This document shows, piece by piece, positions 53,603 through 64,000 of a stretch of DNA of 64,000 nt. A program made the position numbers and the translations under genes. The notes beneath the pieces are model-generated. The model was not told where the DNA came from, did not search any database, and saw nothing but the letters and a program-made list of their open reading frames with translations. Position 1 is the stretch's first letter. Each line of letters begins with the position of its first letter. Origin of the DNA: Gamsiella multidivaricata (lineage: Eukaryota > Mortierellomycota > Mortierellomycetes > Mortierellales > Mortierellaceae); NCBI RefSeq assembly GCF_025024155.1, contig NW_026251710.1, positions 930,001 through 994,000 on the forward strand, written 5' to 3'.

Positions 53603-55935
53603 ATGTCACCCTTGCCCAATTCCCCCTTAAAGCGGCCCTACCCTTCAGCTACTGTCTTTGAGGGTACAGAGATCGGTCATGAGCTGGACTACATACCATA
53701 TGCAAAGTAAGCGCTCATTCCGGCCCTTGTGTCCAGTACTTGAACCAGAAAGGTTTATCTCACGACCAACTTTATCTTATAGGGCCTCGAAGACCTTCGT
53801 GAAACAAACAGGATACAGTACTAATACTTCGCCAGAGTATCAGGATCAATGGCTTTCCACTCATCCCGATGGTAATCATAAGTGATTCTGCCCAGTGCGT
53901 TCGCAAAAATCATCAATGAATTGCTTGAGAACTTGCGAATTTACTGGATTTCATAAATTGATTCTATAGACGCAAAAGTGCCGAGAATGGGCGAAGCAGA
54001 GAACGAAGATCACTCTTCACTCAGCACCAATCGAAGGTTCAGTGGCGTGGGTACTGCTTCAGAGAACACAGGAGGTAGCATCCATCCCTCGATGTCTCAG
54101 TCGCCCGTATCAGCAGTACCGAGCCATCAGGAGTTTGGGAATCCGTCGGAATTGAACTCCCTGTATCCCATCAACATGGGTGCGGGTTCGCATCAGACGC
54201 TACGGCAAAGGCAACTTCAGTATCAACAGCAACTGCAACAATTGCAGCAACAATACCAAAAGCAACAATGCCGATATCAGCATGACCAACAGGAGCAACA
54301 AGCCAGCGAGACAGAGGTCGTCCTTGAAATGCCTCCGCCTGCTCTGGGAAACAGGAAACCTCGAAATATGCGTAGATCTTCCAATCTGAATAACAAATAC
54401 GCCCGGATGAAGGTATCGTATGCTATATTGAAGTAGAATGATAATGGATCAATGATACTATATAACTTTAGATGCTAATATCTGTTCGTGTTGGGCGACA
54501 ATAGCGCGATATGGAGCTGATGGTGCATGGAAGAACACCGAAACTAAGAGCTCAATATGGTCGATCATTCGTTGAATACGTTCCTGTTCTTTATTATGAA
54601 CCGACAACTTGTAGCCAAGACCCTGGAGCACCTTTTGCTGACGCTTATGGCTCGGGAGCCCTCCCAACCTCGAGTCCGACTGCTCGCACTACTTTGCCAC
54701 CATCGTCATACCATGTGACGCAGTCTGTTACACAGCCTTCAACCACGAAGCCCATTCAAAGAAGCCCGTCTCTCTCGTCTGGCAAGAGAGTCCGATTTGA
54801 TGAAGTTGTTCCTCAAGTTACACCAGGATCTGTTTCCAATGCAAATTTAAGTGGAGGTGGTGGCGCCTATTCCACGCCTCACTTTCGTTTGTCCTCTGGA
54901 TCAAGTCTGAGCAGTTCAGGACGAGCAGTTGGGAATAACTACGTACCTTACAGTGAACCAGGACGACAATTCCACGATGACGGATTCGGAGACGACTCAG
55001 AGTTCGAGAACCTGCTCCTTGATCAGGATCCATTTCTTGACGGTATTTCCCCTGTCGAACCTTTTCGGGAAGCTGTTATGACAACAGATTACATGCCGCC
55101 AGTGTTGCCACGACCACAGCCGCTCTCCAAGGCAACCTTCGATACAGCGTACCAACAGATGAATCGCGCTACCGATTTGAGCGTTGGACAGCCCTATCAT
55201 CATGCCCCGAGACCAGAAAGCATTCTGGACGACCGATCCTTGGCCATTACCGAACGCATCCATAAGATTGGGTCCGCGATTCGAGCCTCTGCAGCGGTAA
55301 ACATTTCGCGATTTGGCGAAAAATTACCTCCTTCGATGGACATCCGACGAGGACGAGACCCAGAACAGGAACGGGAACAACAGCGAATTCGACAACAATC
55401 GCGCTTCGCCCACCCTAGACCGTCCTCACCTAGTCAACCCAAATCGGTGTTTGCCAACTCTGTTGTGGTCCCCCATTCGGATATCGCAATCACATCTATG
55501 GACCATACCGCATCAACCGGGACAGAGGAGCCGGTTCGTGAGGATAAAAAACATGCAGCTTCAACAACCAATCCTGCTTCTCACGGTGTGCACGATATCT
55601 GGGCCAACGATGCAAAAGTGGCTAATACTATTATTGCACAGTCGGATACTGCACTGACCACACCGACCACACCTACCACATTGACGGACGGCATAGCAAA
55701 AAAATCGTCCAATGGTAATGCGGTACAGAACAACTCCAAGATAACAGTATCGCTATTGCATCAGCTCCCCGCCGTCGGCGAGAATGTCCCGCTTTCGACG
55801 TCCGTGGTTCCTTCTAGAGACCGTATCCGCTCTTCAAATGATGCGATAACCACATTTGTGACCACAGAGAGAGACTTCGACGAGAACTACATCACAGTTC
55901 TTGAGAAGGAGATTGAGGACTTGGCCGACCTTTAA
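53603..55935 (+). CDS. Unrecognised Gln/Ser-rich protein
   Basis: Four exons: join(53603..53706, 53783..53871, 53970..54412, 54505..55935), 688 residues, with phases 2, 1 and 0 that fit. I do not recognise a family. The first two exons encode LPNSPLKRPYPSATVFEGTE and HELDYIPYAKASK. Exon 3 has a Gln-rich stretch (about 54,208-54,303, QQQLQQLQQQYQKQQ) and a basic end RKPRNMRRSSNLNNKYARMK. Exon 4 holds a SGKRVRFDEVVPQ motif, an acidic DDGFGDDSEFENLLLDQDPF segment and a short helical region around LAITERIHKIGSAIRASAAV. Overall it looks like a disordered cytosolic or nuclear protein. The start at 53603 was chosen because its exon ends in a GTAAGC donor that joins the next block in frame. Confidence 0.6.
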
Positions 55936-57700
55936 AAGTCTTGCTTTGATTTCATTCTTACTGCCGCCGCGTTTTTGCATGTGTTTTGTCCTGCTTGCAT
56001 TTAGCAATAAAGCATATATCTTTGTCTCCACGCTGTATAATGAAAAAGCCCATTTTTGTGTGCTGTGTTGCTTGGTGTATGATAACATTTATCTGTGGGT
56101 CTCTTTGGAACTCGCCTTGTTGCCTCACTGAAGGCACCTGCTGTAAAGAATCGCAATGAGCAACATAAATACGGACGCATTATTCTTCTAAGAACTCAAA
56201 ACACGCTTTGCTTAAAGTATCTCGCAAGACTGGAGAGTCTCATCACCATTAGCTACGCCTATCATTCCACGAACGACACCATAGCAGACGTCGACAATGA
56301 CTAGTAGAGCGCGACTGGCTGGATTTGTCTTCTTGGATGACAGTAGGGACCCAAGTGAGTCGGAACGCTCTGCTTGTGCGATTGAAAGGGCGTGCATTGA
56401 CAGCTAGGATAGCTAAGTTTTTTAAGAAGCGTTATTATCTCCGGCATGGCGTTACGCGATCAGTATGATAGAAATCCTAGAGTTCGAGATTAGGCCAGAA
56501 CGAAGTGGAATGAGCGGCATACCACTGATCAAAGCCGGAGGAGCCCCGCGGGATTATCGAAGCGGCGTGCTTTCCGACGATGAGCCGATGGGCTATATTC
56601 GATGGCTGCAAACGCGTTAGGGACCTCAAATGTTCAGTCATAAAATGACACATGTAGAGGGAACATTGTGTTATATAATACCTATGCATGCATGCATGCA
56701 CGAAACATAGAGATACACGTATTAGGACAAGCGTCGCATATTTTTCTTATTTATTCAGTGGCCCTTCATCTTCATCGTAAAATATGTTCTCTGTCTCGTT
56801 CTGTTGGCATCATCTCTATCGTCCTTGATGGCATGCAAGTTCTTCTGCTTGCACTCTACTTTTTTTCTCTTCCTCCGTTTATTTCCACTATCACTTTCAA
56901 GATGGACGCTCCCAGGCACTGACTCCTTGCTTTAAGATCGATGGGCCTCTTTTTTTTTATAATCCTAAAATGCAACAAGTAGAGAAGAGCTGGACAGATC
57001 CGAATGTCCTTCTTCACCAAAGGCGTCAGGGAAGACATGGTCCGATGACAAAAAGCCCTCAGGGGCGGTTCGCGGTAAAGATCGGATACACAAAAATACG
57101 TGAAAAGGCGTGTCTGGCTCAGCCAATGGACTGATTTTACCACAACAACAGCAACAACGAAACCGGCTATCCGATGCACTCCTCATAGTCAATGAGTCGC
57201 GGCGAAGGTTCCATAATAAAAAAAAAAAGGGAATGGTTTCCCAGAAAAAACCGTCCATTTGTGGTCTTGCAAGGAGCTCCTTCATTGCGGGTAGATGTGA
57301 ATGTTGCACAGGTACTCTGGAGGCCAGGGTCTATGTGATGCCATCGAGGCTGTGCACCGTCCAGGCCAGATATACGCGTCGATAACTATGTCCCTTCAAT
57401 GCAGTGCGAGCACCAAGTGCAAACCCATTCATTATACTGCCGACAAAGGCTTTTTTTGCTATTACACATTTCATCGTTTGGTTCAATCCTCACTCTTTAT
57501 TTCATTTTCACATTGACGTTTGCTGATTCTAAGGTGACTAAGGTGTGGGGTTCGAAGCGATACATACAAAGGAAAGTGGATTGGCTTGCCATCAGTCAGT
57601 CTTACTTGGGAAAGTAAAGACTGTGCAGGGTACACCGCGGGCAGGTTGCAAGCCATGGTACCCCAGAAAAAACCACAAGGGAAAAAAAGTTCGGCTTTTG
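55936..57700. other. Gene-poor region
   Basis: No frame here shows a recognised domain or convincing splice structure. An ATGC tetramer repeat lies near 56,684-56,700. Probable 3' untranslated sequence of the Gln-rich gene occupies the first few hundred bases. Confidence 0.4.
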
Positions 57701-57710
57701 ACCTTCTTAT

Positions 57711-58020
57711 TTTTTTTTGGGTATTTTTTTGTTTCTCAAATTTTTTTTTCTTTTTCTTGTTCTTGTTCTTTTTTTTTTCTTTCTTGTTTTGTTCTTGTTC
57801 TTGTTTTTATTCTTATTCTTTTTCTTGTTCTTGTTATTTTTTTCTTTTTTTGTTCTTGTTCTTGTTCTTGTTCTTGTTCTTTTTTTGTTCTTGTTCTTGT
57901 TCTTGTTCTTGTTCTTTTTTTTTTCTTTTTTTTCTTTTTTTTTCTTTTTTTTTCTTTTTTTTTCTTTTTTTTTCTTTTTTTTTCTTTTTTTTTCTTTTTT
58001 TTTCTTTTTTTTTCTTTTTA
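57711..58020 (+). repeat. Long pyrimidine (T/C/G-interrupted) microsatellite
   Basis: The tract begins as TTCTTG hexamers and turns into a run of CTTTTTTTTT-type decamers from about 57,910 to 58,017. One strand is almost pure pyrimidine. The Phe/Leu/Cys frames and the reverse Lys frames over it are composition artefacts. Such a tract can form triplex DNA and is slippage-prone. Confidence 0.92.
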
Positions 58021-58380
58021 TCATGCCATTTCATTCTTACCTTGTCTCCCTTCCGTGTACCTACTTTAGCTTTTCGCATTCAACCAATAAACAAGTGTAT
58101 AAGAATGTGTGAGAATGTGTATGAGTGTTTGTGTGCAAGTGTGCGCAAAGTGAAGGACGGAAGACGAAATGATTCCGTGTGGCAGGCGCGGCGAATGGAT
58201 TGTGATATGGAAGATGCAAAGTGGAAAGCGGAGAGGTGTAAGAGCGGGGAGATGAAAAGGCGGAGAGGGGAGGTAGATCTTTATCTGTGTCACTTACTTT
58301 CTTGGTGGTCCGTTCGCTTGCCGCCGTGGATGCACCCTAAACATTGATGTGCAAGAGAAAGAAGAAAAAAAGGCAAAACA

Positions 58381-58446
58381 ATATAAAAAAATATAAAATA
58401 TAAAATATAAAATATAAAATATAAAATAAAATATAAAATATAAAAA
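58381..58446 (+). repeat. ATAAAAT AT-rich tandem repeat
   Basis: Imperfect tandem copies of a 7-base AT-only unit (ATAAAAT) between two A-rich stretches. No coding potential. Confidence 0.85.
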
Positions 58447-59130
58447 AGAATGAAAGAAAAGCCCTCCGTATATCAGACAGCCTTTGTATTCATTGGCGAT
58501 CTAAAGAGGCCTTGAGAAATAGAGCTGTTCATCATGTCACGGAAAGAAAGCAGCTCCACAAGAATAAGCAAAATGCACCTTGGCTGGCCCTCAAATGTTG
58601 GTCAGATAGCCTGTACTCAATCCGATCGCCATCTGTATAAAAGAAGGCAAACAGCGGCACAAAGATCCCTCTGGCCGAGAAAATAGCTTTAAAGGGGGAC
58701 AATGCGCAAAGAAAAAACCACAGAACCGTGGAAAAAGAGAGGCCCAAACCCATTAGCCAACACCCAAAGCTGTCCCCCGGAACTCTCTCTTTTTTTTTTA
58801 CTTCAGCCGTTGGATCAGACCACATATGGAAGGCCATCATGTCCAGAAGAAACGTGGAGCCCTCGTCTCAAAAAGAATGCAATCCGTCAATCAAAAGCGC
58901 ATCTTCCTCTTCCAACTCTCTAGGGCTCGGATCGCTCATCCTTGTTCATTGAAATCCCCACCCAAAATACCAAAAAAACAAAAATAAAATAAAAATAAAA
59001 GCAAAAACAAAAGCAAAAGTAACAGCAGAACAGAAAAAAAAAGGGCCAAAGAAAAGGGTGGCAAATGGTCACAAGCGTGTTTTAACCAAATATGGTGAGC
59101 AACTGCAAGACAAACTCATGTTTTCACTTA

Positions 59131-59700
59131 CCTCGAGGTCCCACTCGCAGCAGGAGACGTCTGAGCATCAACCGGCTGTCACAGGTCTGCAGCCCTTGAA
59201 TGGTTGTCTCTTGGGAGAGGAGACCAGGCACCTAGCAATAACGAAAGAAGTAAATAAAGAAAGAGATGGAACAGGGGAAGGTGAAGGGGTAGGAGAAGGA
59301 GAAGGAGAGAGAGAGAGTGTGTGTGTGTGACAGAGAGTATTAGAAACAGTTGACACAAGGGATTCGCTGCGTAAGTGAGTGTGAGAGAGAGATACAAGTG
59401 CAGAGGAACAAGACTGAGGTGGACAAGAGTGGGAGAGAACAGCGAGAAAGAAGGGGCGAGAGACAGCAGAAGTGAAGGACTGAGGGTGAAAGTAAGAGTA
59501 GCTACAGCAGGGATAAAGGTGGAGGAGAAGGAAGGAGAAGAGCTTACCTTGAAGACCGGGCGAGAGAAGATGGGGGAGAGAAGAGAGAAGAGAGAAGAGA
59601 GAAGAGAGAAAAAGAGGAAGGCTCCGATAGACATTCCCTCCTCAGACAGACGGTAAACGTCATCACTGCTATCTGCAGTGCTTCCTATCGACGTAGTCTC
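59131..59700 (-). other. Possible spliced minus-strand transcript, unidentified
   Basis: Several strong splice-like junctions occur on the minus strand: CTTCAAG before GTAAGC near 59,547, TTGCTAG followed by a block at 59,231-59,131 ending CTCGAG before GTAAGTG, and a start-like MFRVHPRRQANGPPRK before GTAAGT at about 58,346-58,300. The block at about 59,703-59,620 reads LEETTSIGSTADSSDDVYRL. The surrounding sequence is low-complexity TC repeat. I could not assemble a full frame. Confidence 0.25.
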
Positions 59701-60129
59701 TTCGAGTCTTTCACATGAAAGAAAAGGATATAGTGACAGACAGCACGGAGACAGTGAACAGAGACAAGTAAGGAGATAATGGTGGCAAAATAAATCTGGC
59801 CGGTGACCTATCGGGACATGAAATATACTTTCGCGGTAAGACAGCCTGGTCTTGGCAGCAAAGGAGCAGAGAGAGAGAGTGAGGGAGTGAGAGAGAGAGG
59901 ATGAGAGAAAGAGAGGAAGAGAGGTCTCCTTTGATGAGCATACAGGCATGGAAAAGATAGTAAGCAATAGACAGAAAAGACATGGCAAAAGTAGTACCAC
60001 CACAAGAGTGTATTTTGTGAGTGCAGCCAGCACGTCTATTTAAGCAGCCGATGATGTACTTGGGAGTGCACAAGGATAAAAAGGCATAAGGCACAGGAAC
60101 AAGCAGCAAGGAAAGAAAACGAGTGAAAC

Positions 60130-61430
60130 AAGAAAAAAACGGCTACAGCGACGATGACCATAAAGGTCACACACAGCAATACTATCCTCTTGCAGCACTA
60201 TGCGGGCATACAATAGTCCCTAAAGACAATACACCGTGGGTATGTTGGACTCGGACCAAATTGTCTATTCCAACATAACCAGTGCTGGCTGCATCCTCTC
60301 CAGCTTTTTTCCTATTTCATCAAGTGCTCACATACGGCTGTGCTGCATCCACTCCTTAAGAAAATCAGCCTGCTACAGACAACACCACCAAATGGGCACA
60401 CGTCGCAGCTGTGGGCAGTAGCACTGGAGTGGCCAAAAGGGCTGTCAGTAACGCCGCACGCGTCCCTCTCCAAGGATTGTCCATGTTTATGCGCATACTC
60501 TGCAGCACTTCATTTCTTCCCTATTAGTGTAACCATACAGTCGCGGTAAAAATGGGCGCAGTCCACAATTTCGAAATGTCCCTCAGAAATCTGAACCCAA
60601 ACCTTATTTAAGATGGCGTAGCAGCTTACGACCTTCAGAAGAAACAGAGAAAGGGGATGATGCCGCTGACGACAGAAATCGCTGTCGCCGGTTTGCACTC
60701 GCCTCCAGGACAAAGGAGAGTGGAAACAATATTGATATAGCCGGTCACAGACCTTTCCATATGCTGTCACGTCCTCAAGAGCTACACCTTCCGCTTCCTT
60801 TTTACCCACCCCAAAGTGGTCGAAGACATGTGTGTAGGTCTTTATGGCAAGGTGGCTGCCTAACGCCAGAATTGTGCCTACCTCTTCCACGATGGTGTCA
60901 CTTGATACCATCAAGATCGTGCTCTGAAAGCGGCTAGAACTTGGCCGTCCCAAGATCTCGCCAGTCACGGCGATACCAGCACTCCTACCCGCAGGACGCC
61001 CTGCTTGTTCGATGCTGACCCTCTTACAAGGAGCGCGAAGAGAGAGGGAGAGAGCAAGGATCTTCCAATTCTAGTGCCATAACTGGGCACCCCTCCATTA
61101 TTGTTCGTCCACATTTGTAGGAATGTAGCAGAAAAAAGTCTGACCTGCCAATCCGTCGCTGTGTCTGGATATGTGTTCGGAGGACTGGTATAATAGTTCT
61201 TGACGCCCATGCAGAGATAAGACTTTGTTGCCATCATTCTTTCATGGAGAGACCCGTTTCACCAAATACATCGAGACGGCTTGACACATGAAAACCAACA
61301 TAATAATGTTTGAAGAAAAATAGCGAAGACACACCCCAAGTGCGCGTTTTACATACGGTAAGTAGGTAGCGGTCAGCGGAAACGCATCCCAGTCTTGATT
61401 AACACCCCAACACTTTGCTGTCGTTAAAAA
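60130..61430. other. Region with unrecognised open frames
   Basis: Two minus-strand frames, 60510-60968 and 60965-61237, overlap by four bases and have fairly protein-like composition, for example HLAIKTYTHVFDHFGVGKKE and TYPDTATDWQVRLFSATFLQ. I recognise no family in them and find no joining splice sites. They may be remnants of a mobile or multigene-family member. Confidence 0.3.
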
Positions 61431-61888
61431 ACGGTATGTCTATCCTTCCTCGGCGCCCTCTTTGTCCTCGCTATCGCCGCTGTTAGTGCGATTACTAACG
61501 GCGTTTATCGCATCTCGAAACTCAATGGCGGGCTGCTTACCCACAGCAGTTCAGAGCCTAGCTCTTCTATCGTCCTGCTGCGTCCTCATGGAAAGCCTGG
61601 AATCCATGATTGGGAGGCTCAGAACTTCAATGATAGCGTCGTCGCTATCCGCAACCTGGGTTTGGCTCTCTACCTTCCCTCAGGGGGGCAGAGAGTAGGT
61701 GCTCGTGTTCGATTCTGGGAGCAAGCAGGGGTAGATTTTAGAAGCCATCGAAGAAATCGAAGAAATCGAAAGAATCATTGTCCGTTTGCCTAGCACCCGA
61801 GACCCCGAATTGGATCTTGACCGCAATTACGGCTGATCAGGATTTTCCTATTCAACTATGGGGTTTCTACGCTCTGGAAGACTTCTGA
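61428..61888 (+). pseudogene. Ricin-B-like (beta-trefoil) lectin remnant with signal-peptide-like start
   Basis: A frame from about 61428 reads CLSFLGALFVLAIAAVSAIT, a good secretion signal core, then NGVYRISKLNGGLLTHSSSE, IVLLRPHGKPGIHDWEAQNF and VVAIRNLGLALYLPSGG. The pattern of a VYRI strand, a WE motif and an IRN...LYLP strand fits fungal beta-trefoil lectin-like secreted proteins. A plausible intron (61699-61793) leads to a second exon 61794-61888 reading NWILTAITADQDFPIQLWGF and ending in TGA. The frame has an in-frame stop just upstream and no ATG, so it is either a broken gene or its first exon was missed. A sugar-binding role would be inference. Confidence 0.4.
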
Positions 61889-62454
61889 AGCAACGGAGTT
61901 AAATCTCAATGGTGCTCGATCCGCCAGTGGAGTCCAAGGTTGTCACTCCCGGCTCCAGCATGTCAATAGCTTCCTGAACGATAATCTTTGGTCCAAGGGA
62001 TATTTGAAACCAGATGCGATAAAACGCGTGGTTTACAAAAAAGTGAGAAAGGACACTGTTCAAGATGCTTTGAAGCGGAGATGTCAAGTTGAAGCACAGG
62101 CCATGGTTACCCTATCTACCCACTGCCCGTAGCCATCCTGGTTGCATTGACACGGTTTAAATTAGAATTGATGGCGCTACTTCTTCACTTACAGAAATCA
62201 GCTGCGCAGAAAGAAAAAAAGAAAAAAAAAGCCGTTGTCCCTTATCGTCGTCCCTTCGCTTGCTCCATCCGTCGTTCTCTCCATAACTCCCCTCCTATTT
62301 AAATAACCTGTCGCCTTTCTTTTCAGTCTCTTTCCATCTTTCCGCACTCCCTACCATCTTCTTCCTCTTCACCCATCTGTCCTTCCCTTCGCATAACCCT
62401 CCTCTTCTTGTGTAAGGAGCACAAAGCCTAGGCTCTTGGAGACCCAACCTCGTC

Positions 62455-63378
62455 TTGAAGAACACTCTCCTTCTCCATACCAACCACAGTCCCTCTTACT
62501 TATACCTGAGCACAAGCATGAGCATGAGCATAAAAACCACGCCGACCAAAGATCTGTGCCATCCCTGCGATCACGTACCCGTGCAAAAGCCTTTACCTCC
62601 ACCTCCAGCGCCTCGCTGCTCTACTATCACTGGCACAAGCGTCTGCAGCAGCCGCAGATCCTCTGTTTGTAGCCGCTCTCACTCAACCATCAGCCGACCG
62701 CCGCTCAACGCGACAATCATTGCCGCTGCTGCTGCCGCCGTTGCTGCTGCGACTACCATCACCAGCACCACTACCGCTACTGCTAGCAGTAGCACTACAT
62801 CTGCCACCCCAAAGTATCGCCCCTCCGTGATCGCTGCCGGATACGATCGACCACTTTCACGTATGCCCCCGTCCATGAGCATGCCGCCCTCGTCCTCCTC
62901 CATGCTCGTCAAGCACAAAGCCCCGACAAAGTCCGTCAAGCTCCGTCCTTCCACTCCGCATTCGCTCCCAGACCCACCCCCGGTCTCGTCCGCTCTCTCT
63001 GTTTACGGCGGATGCCATTGCGGTAGCAGCACCTGTCGCTGTTGCGAGCGCGACGTCATTTACGAAGGGCTGCGTCGCGACCTTGCGGACGCAGAATTCG
63101 AGTACGAGGAGTGCATCTGCCTCCCGAGGGGCTGCACCAGGAAGCCCGAAGACCCGCCTGAGAACTGCCATCTGCAGCGACTGTGGTACTATGCAAAGGA
63201 TCTTGCGGACTACATGATGGCCGTTGAGCAGTATCTGGATGATCTGCAGGAAGGCTTGAAGGCCCATGTGTGCGAGAAGATGAGACGAAGGGAGCGCGCT
63301 GAGGCTGAGGAAAGAAAGTTGAAACACGAGTTGGAGATCGTCAAGGCCAGGGCCTTGTATCTGACTTCGGACAAGTAG
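62455..63378 (+). CDS. Unrecognised Cys-rich protein with C-terminal coiled coil
   Basis: Single exon, up to 307 residues; the ATG at 62518 (MSMSIKTT) is an alternative and perhaps better start. I do not recognise the family. Residues 1-185 are Ser/Thr/Pro/Ala-rich with a polyalanine stretch (TIIAAAAAAVAAATT). A compact Cys cluster follows at about residues 185-225: GGCHCGSSTCRCCERD, then EECICLPRGC and ENCH, which could bind a metal. The C-terminus LQEGLKAHVCEKMRRRERAE and beyond is a charged coiled coil. The TC-rich leader at 62,270-62,450 supports a real transcript. Confidence 0.65.
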   Translation: MKNTLLLHTNHSPSYLYLSTSMSMSIKTTPTKDLCHPCDHVPVQKPLPPPPAPRCSTITGTSVCSSRRSSVCSRSHSTISRPPLNATIIAAAAAAVAAATTITSTTTATASSSTTSATPKYRPSVIAAGYDRPLSRMPPSMSMPPSSSSMLVKHKAPTKSVKLRPSTPHSLPDPPPVSSALSVYGGCHCGSSTCRCCERDVIYEGLRRDLADAEFEYEECICLPRGCTRKPEDPPENCHLQRLWYYAKDLADYMMAVEQYLDDLQEGLKAHVCEKMRRRERAEAEERKLKHELEIVKARALYLTSDK

Positions 63379-63784
63379 TAGCGCAAACTGCCTTTTGTTG
63401 GATCCTCCGGGAAATGTGGTCTGTGCGTCAGTGTTTGCGATGCGTAAAGACGCGCTGTGAGAATTCGTAGTAGAGGAACATCAGTATATCCTAACCACAA
63501 TTAAAGCAAAAGCGGCGCGTTTGAGATAGCGCGTTGCCAATATCGTTTGTCCATTGTACGGCATTTGTGGACATATGTCGGGAATATATATAACATTCAA
63601 AACCGCCCACGAATATAAAACGTGGATCAGTAGAGGTGGTGCAGATTTAGACCCGACTCTGAACGTATTTTTTTTCCTTCTCCTTGACAAAGGTGGTTTT
63701 TTTAAAAGGGCAACTACCTTTTGGCATCAGATACACAACAAAGCCTTTTACGACCGACCACAATGCTCTATTCTCTTGAACAAA
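63379..63784. other. Convergent intergenic region at right edge
   Basis: 3' ends of the Cys-rich gene (plus) and the CobW-type gene (minus) face each other across 406 bases. No frame of note. Confidence 0.5.
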
Positions 63785-64000
63785 CTAATGGATGATAACA
63801 TCCCTCTCGCCCAGCTTCATGAAATATCTACAGGATGCAAGCAACGCCTTTTTATCTTCCAATCCACGTCCAATAAAAACAACTTTTCCAGCACCGACCA
63901 ACTCCTCCTGACCAGGCTGAGTTACTGCCTCCTTGACATCGTACAACTCTTGCACTCCCTGGATCACGACCTTGGTCCCTGTCGGTCGATCCGAAGGCTT
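63785..64000 (-). CDS. CobW/ZNG1-type metallochaperone GTPase, C-terminal part (cut by window edge)
   Basis: Only the last 71 codons are in the window; the frame is open through the right edge. The translation KPSDRPTGTKVVIQGVQELY, then VGAGKVVFIGRGLEDKKALL, matches the C-terminal domain of COG0523/CobW proteins, where VIQGVHELY and the VFIGR strand are conserved. Eukaryotic members of this family (ZNG1, formerly CBWD) are zinc-delivering GTPases that activate methionine aminopeptidase 1. The GTPase domain itself lies outside the window, so the assignment rests on the C-terminal motifs only. Confidence 0.75.
   Translation of the reverse strand, partial: KPSDRPTGTKVVIQGVQELYDVKEAVTQPGQEELVGAGKVVFIGRGLEDKKALLASCRYFMKLGERDVIIH

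Noticed and set aside
57545..58347. Long Phe/Leu/Cys-rich plus frames and Lys-rich minus frames
   Set aside because: They arise only from the pyrimidine microsatellite and have no domain or splice support.
59179..60109. Long Leu/Ser-rich minus frames at 59179-60033 and 59711-60109
   Set aside because: Composition follows AG/TC simple repeats; only short blocks look coding, so a full-length protein is not supported.
60965..61237. A second, degenerate Fanzor suggested by the phrase MGVKNYYTS
   Set aside because: Only a handful of residues resemble the Fanzor segment VGVNEYYTS; no zinc ribbon or RuvC motif follows.

Overview
The window looks like nuclear DNA of an early-diverging fungus, most likely a Mucoromycota/Mortierella-type species. 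Genes are split by short GT-AG introns (mostly 55-230 nt), promoters are pyrimidine-rich, intergenic DNA carries long homopolymers, and a Fanzor-bearing transposon is present. All gene models were built by hand by matching splice sites and reading phase. No database search was possible, so names rest on family motifs recognised by eye.

Layout, left to right: a Zn2Cys6 transcription factor with a 45-glutamine tract (1.9-5.7 kb, +); an MFS transporter (7.0-9.4 kb, +); a small unrecognised gene (9.9-10.4 kb, +); an SNG1/DUF3533-type membrane protein (10.6-14.0 kb, -); mitochondrial methionyl-tRNA formyltransferase (15.3-17.2 kb, -); a polytopic receptor-like membrane protein with a very long tail (17.3-21.8 kb, -); fragmentary coding signal (22.8-23.4 kb); SRP19 (23.5-24.8 kb, +) converging on Ecdysoneless/SGT1 (24.9-28.0 kb, -); the tandem AAA ATPase Rix7/NVL (29.1-32.3 kb, -); a 1,885-residue membrane-anchored, LEA-like repetitive protein (32.8-39.0 kb, +) converging on the coatomer delta subunit (39.2-41.8 kb, -).

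From about 41.9 to 49.9 kb lies a mobile element. On the + strand it carries a MULE (Mutator-like) transposase with a SWIM zinc finger. Divergently, on the - strand, is a five-exon gene that reads as an XPG/FEN1-like nuclease domain followed by a Fanzor (eukaryotic TnpB homologue, RuvC plus zinc ribbon). Each gene shows one apparent frameshift, so this copy may be decaying. A 13-bp direct repeat brackets the region, and a stem-loop just 3' of the Fanzor stop is a candidate part of its guide RNA. This is the most notable system in the window.

To the right: an extended-SDR NAD(P)-binding protein (50.4-51.4 kb, +), an F-box/LRR-like protein (51.7-53.5 kb, +), a Q-rich unrecognised protein (53.6-55.9 kb, +), a gene-poor 6-kb stretch rich in microsatellites with a ricin-B-like lectin remnant (61.4-61.9 kb), a Cys-rich coiled-coil protein (62.5-63.4 kb, +), and the 3' end of a CobW/ZNG1-type metallochaperone GTPase running off the right edge (-).

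Most host genes are housekeeping functions: ribosome assembly, SRP-dependent secretion, COPI traffic, mitochondrial translation initiation. They show no operon-like logic. The only obvious functional linkage is inside the transposon, where transposase and nuclease genes share a 203-bp divergent promoter region.
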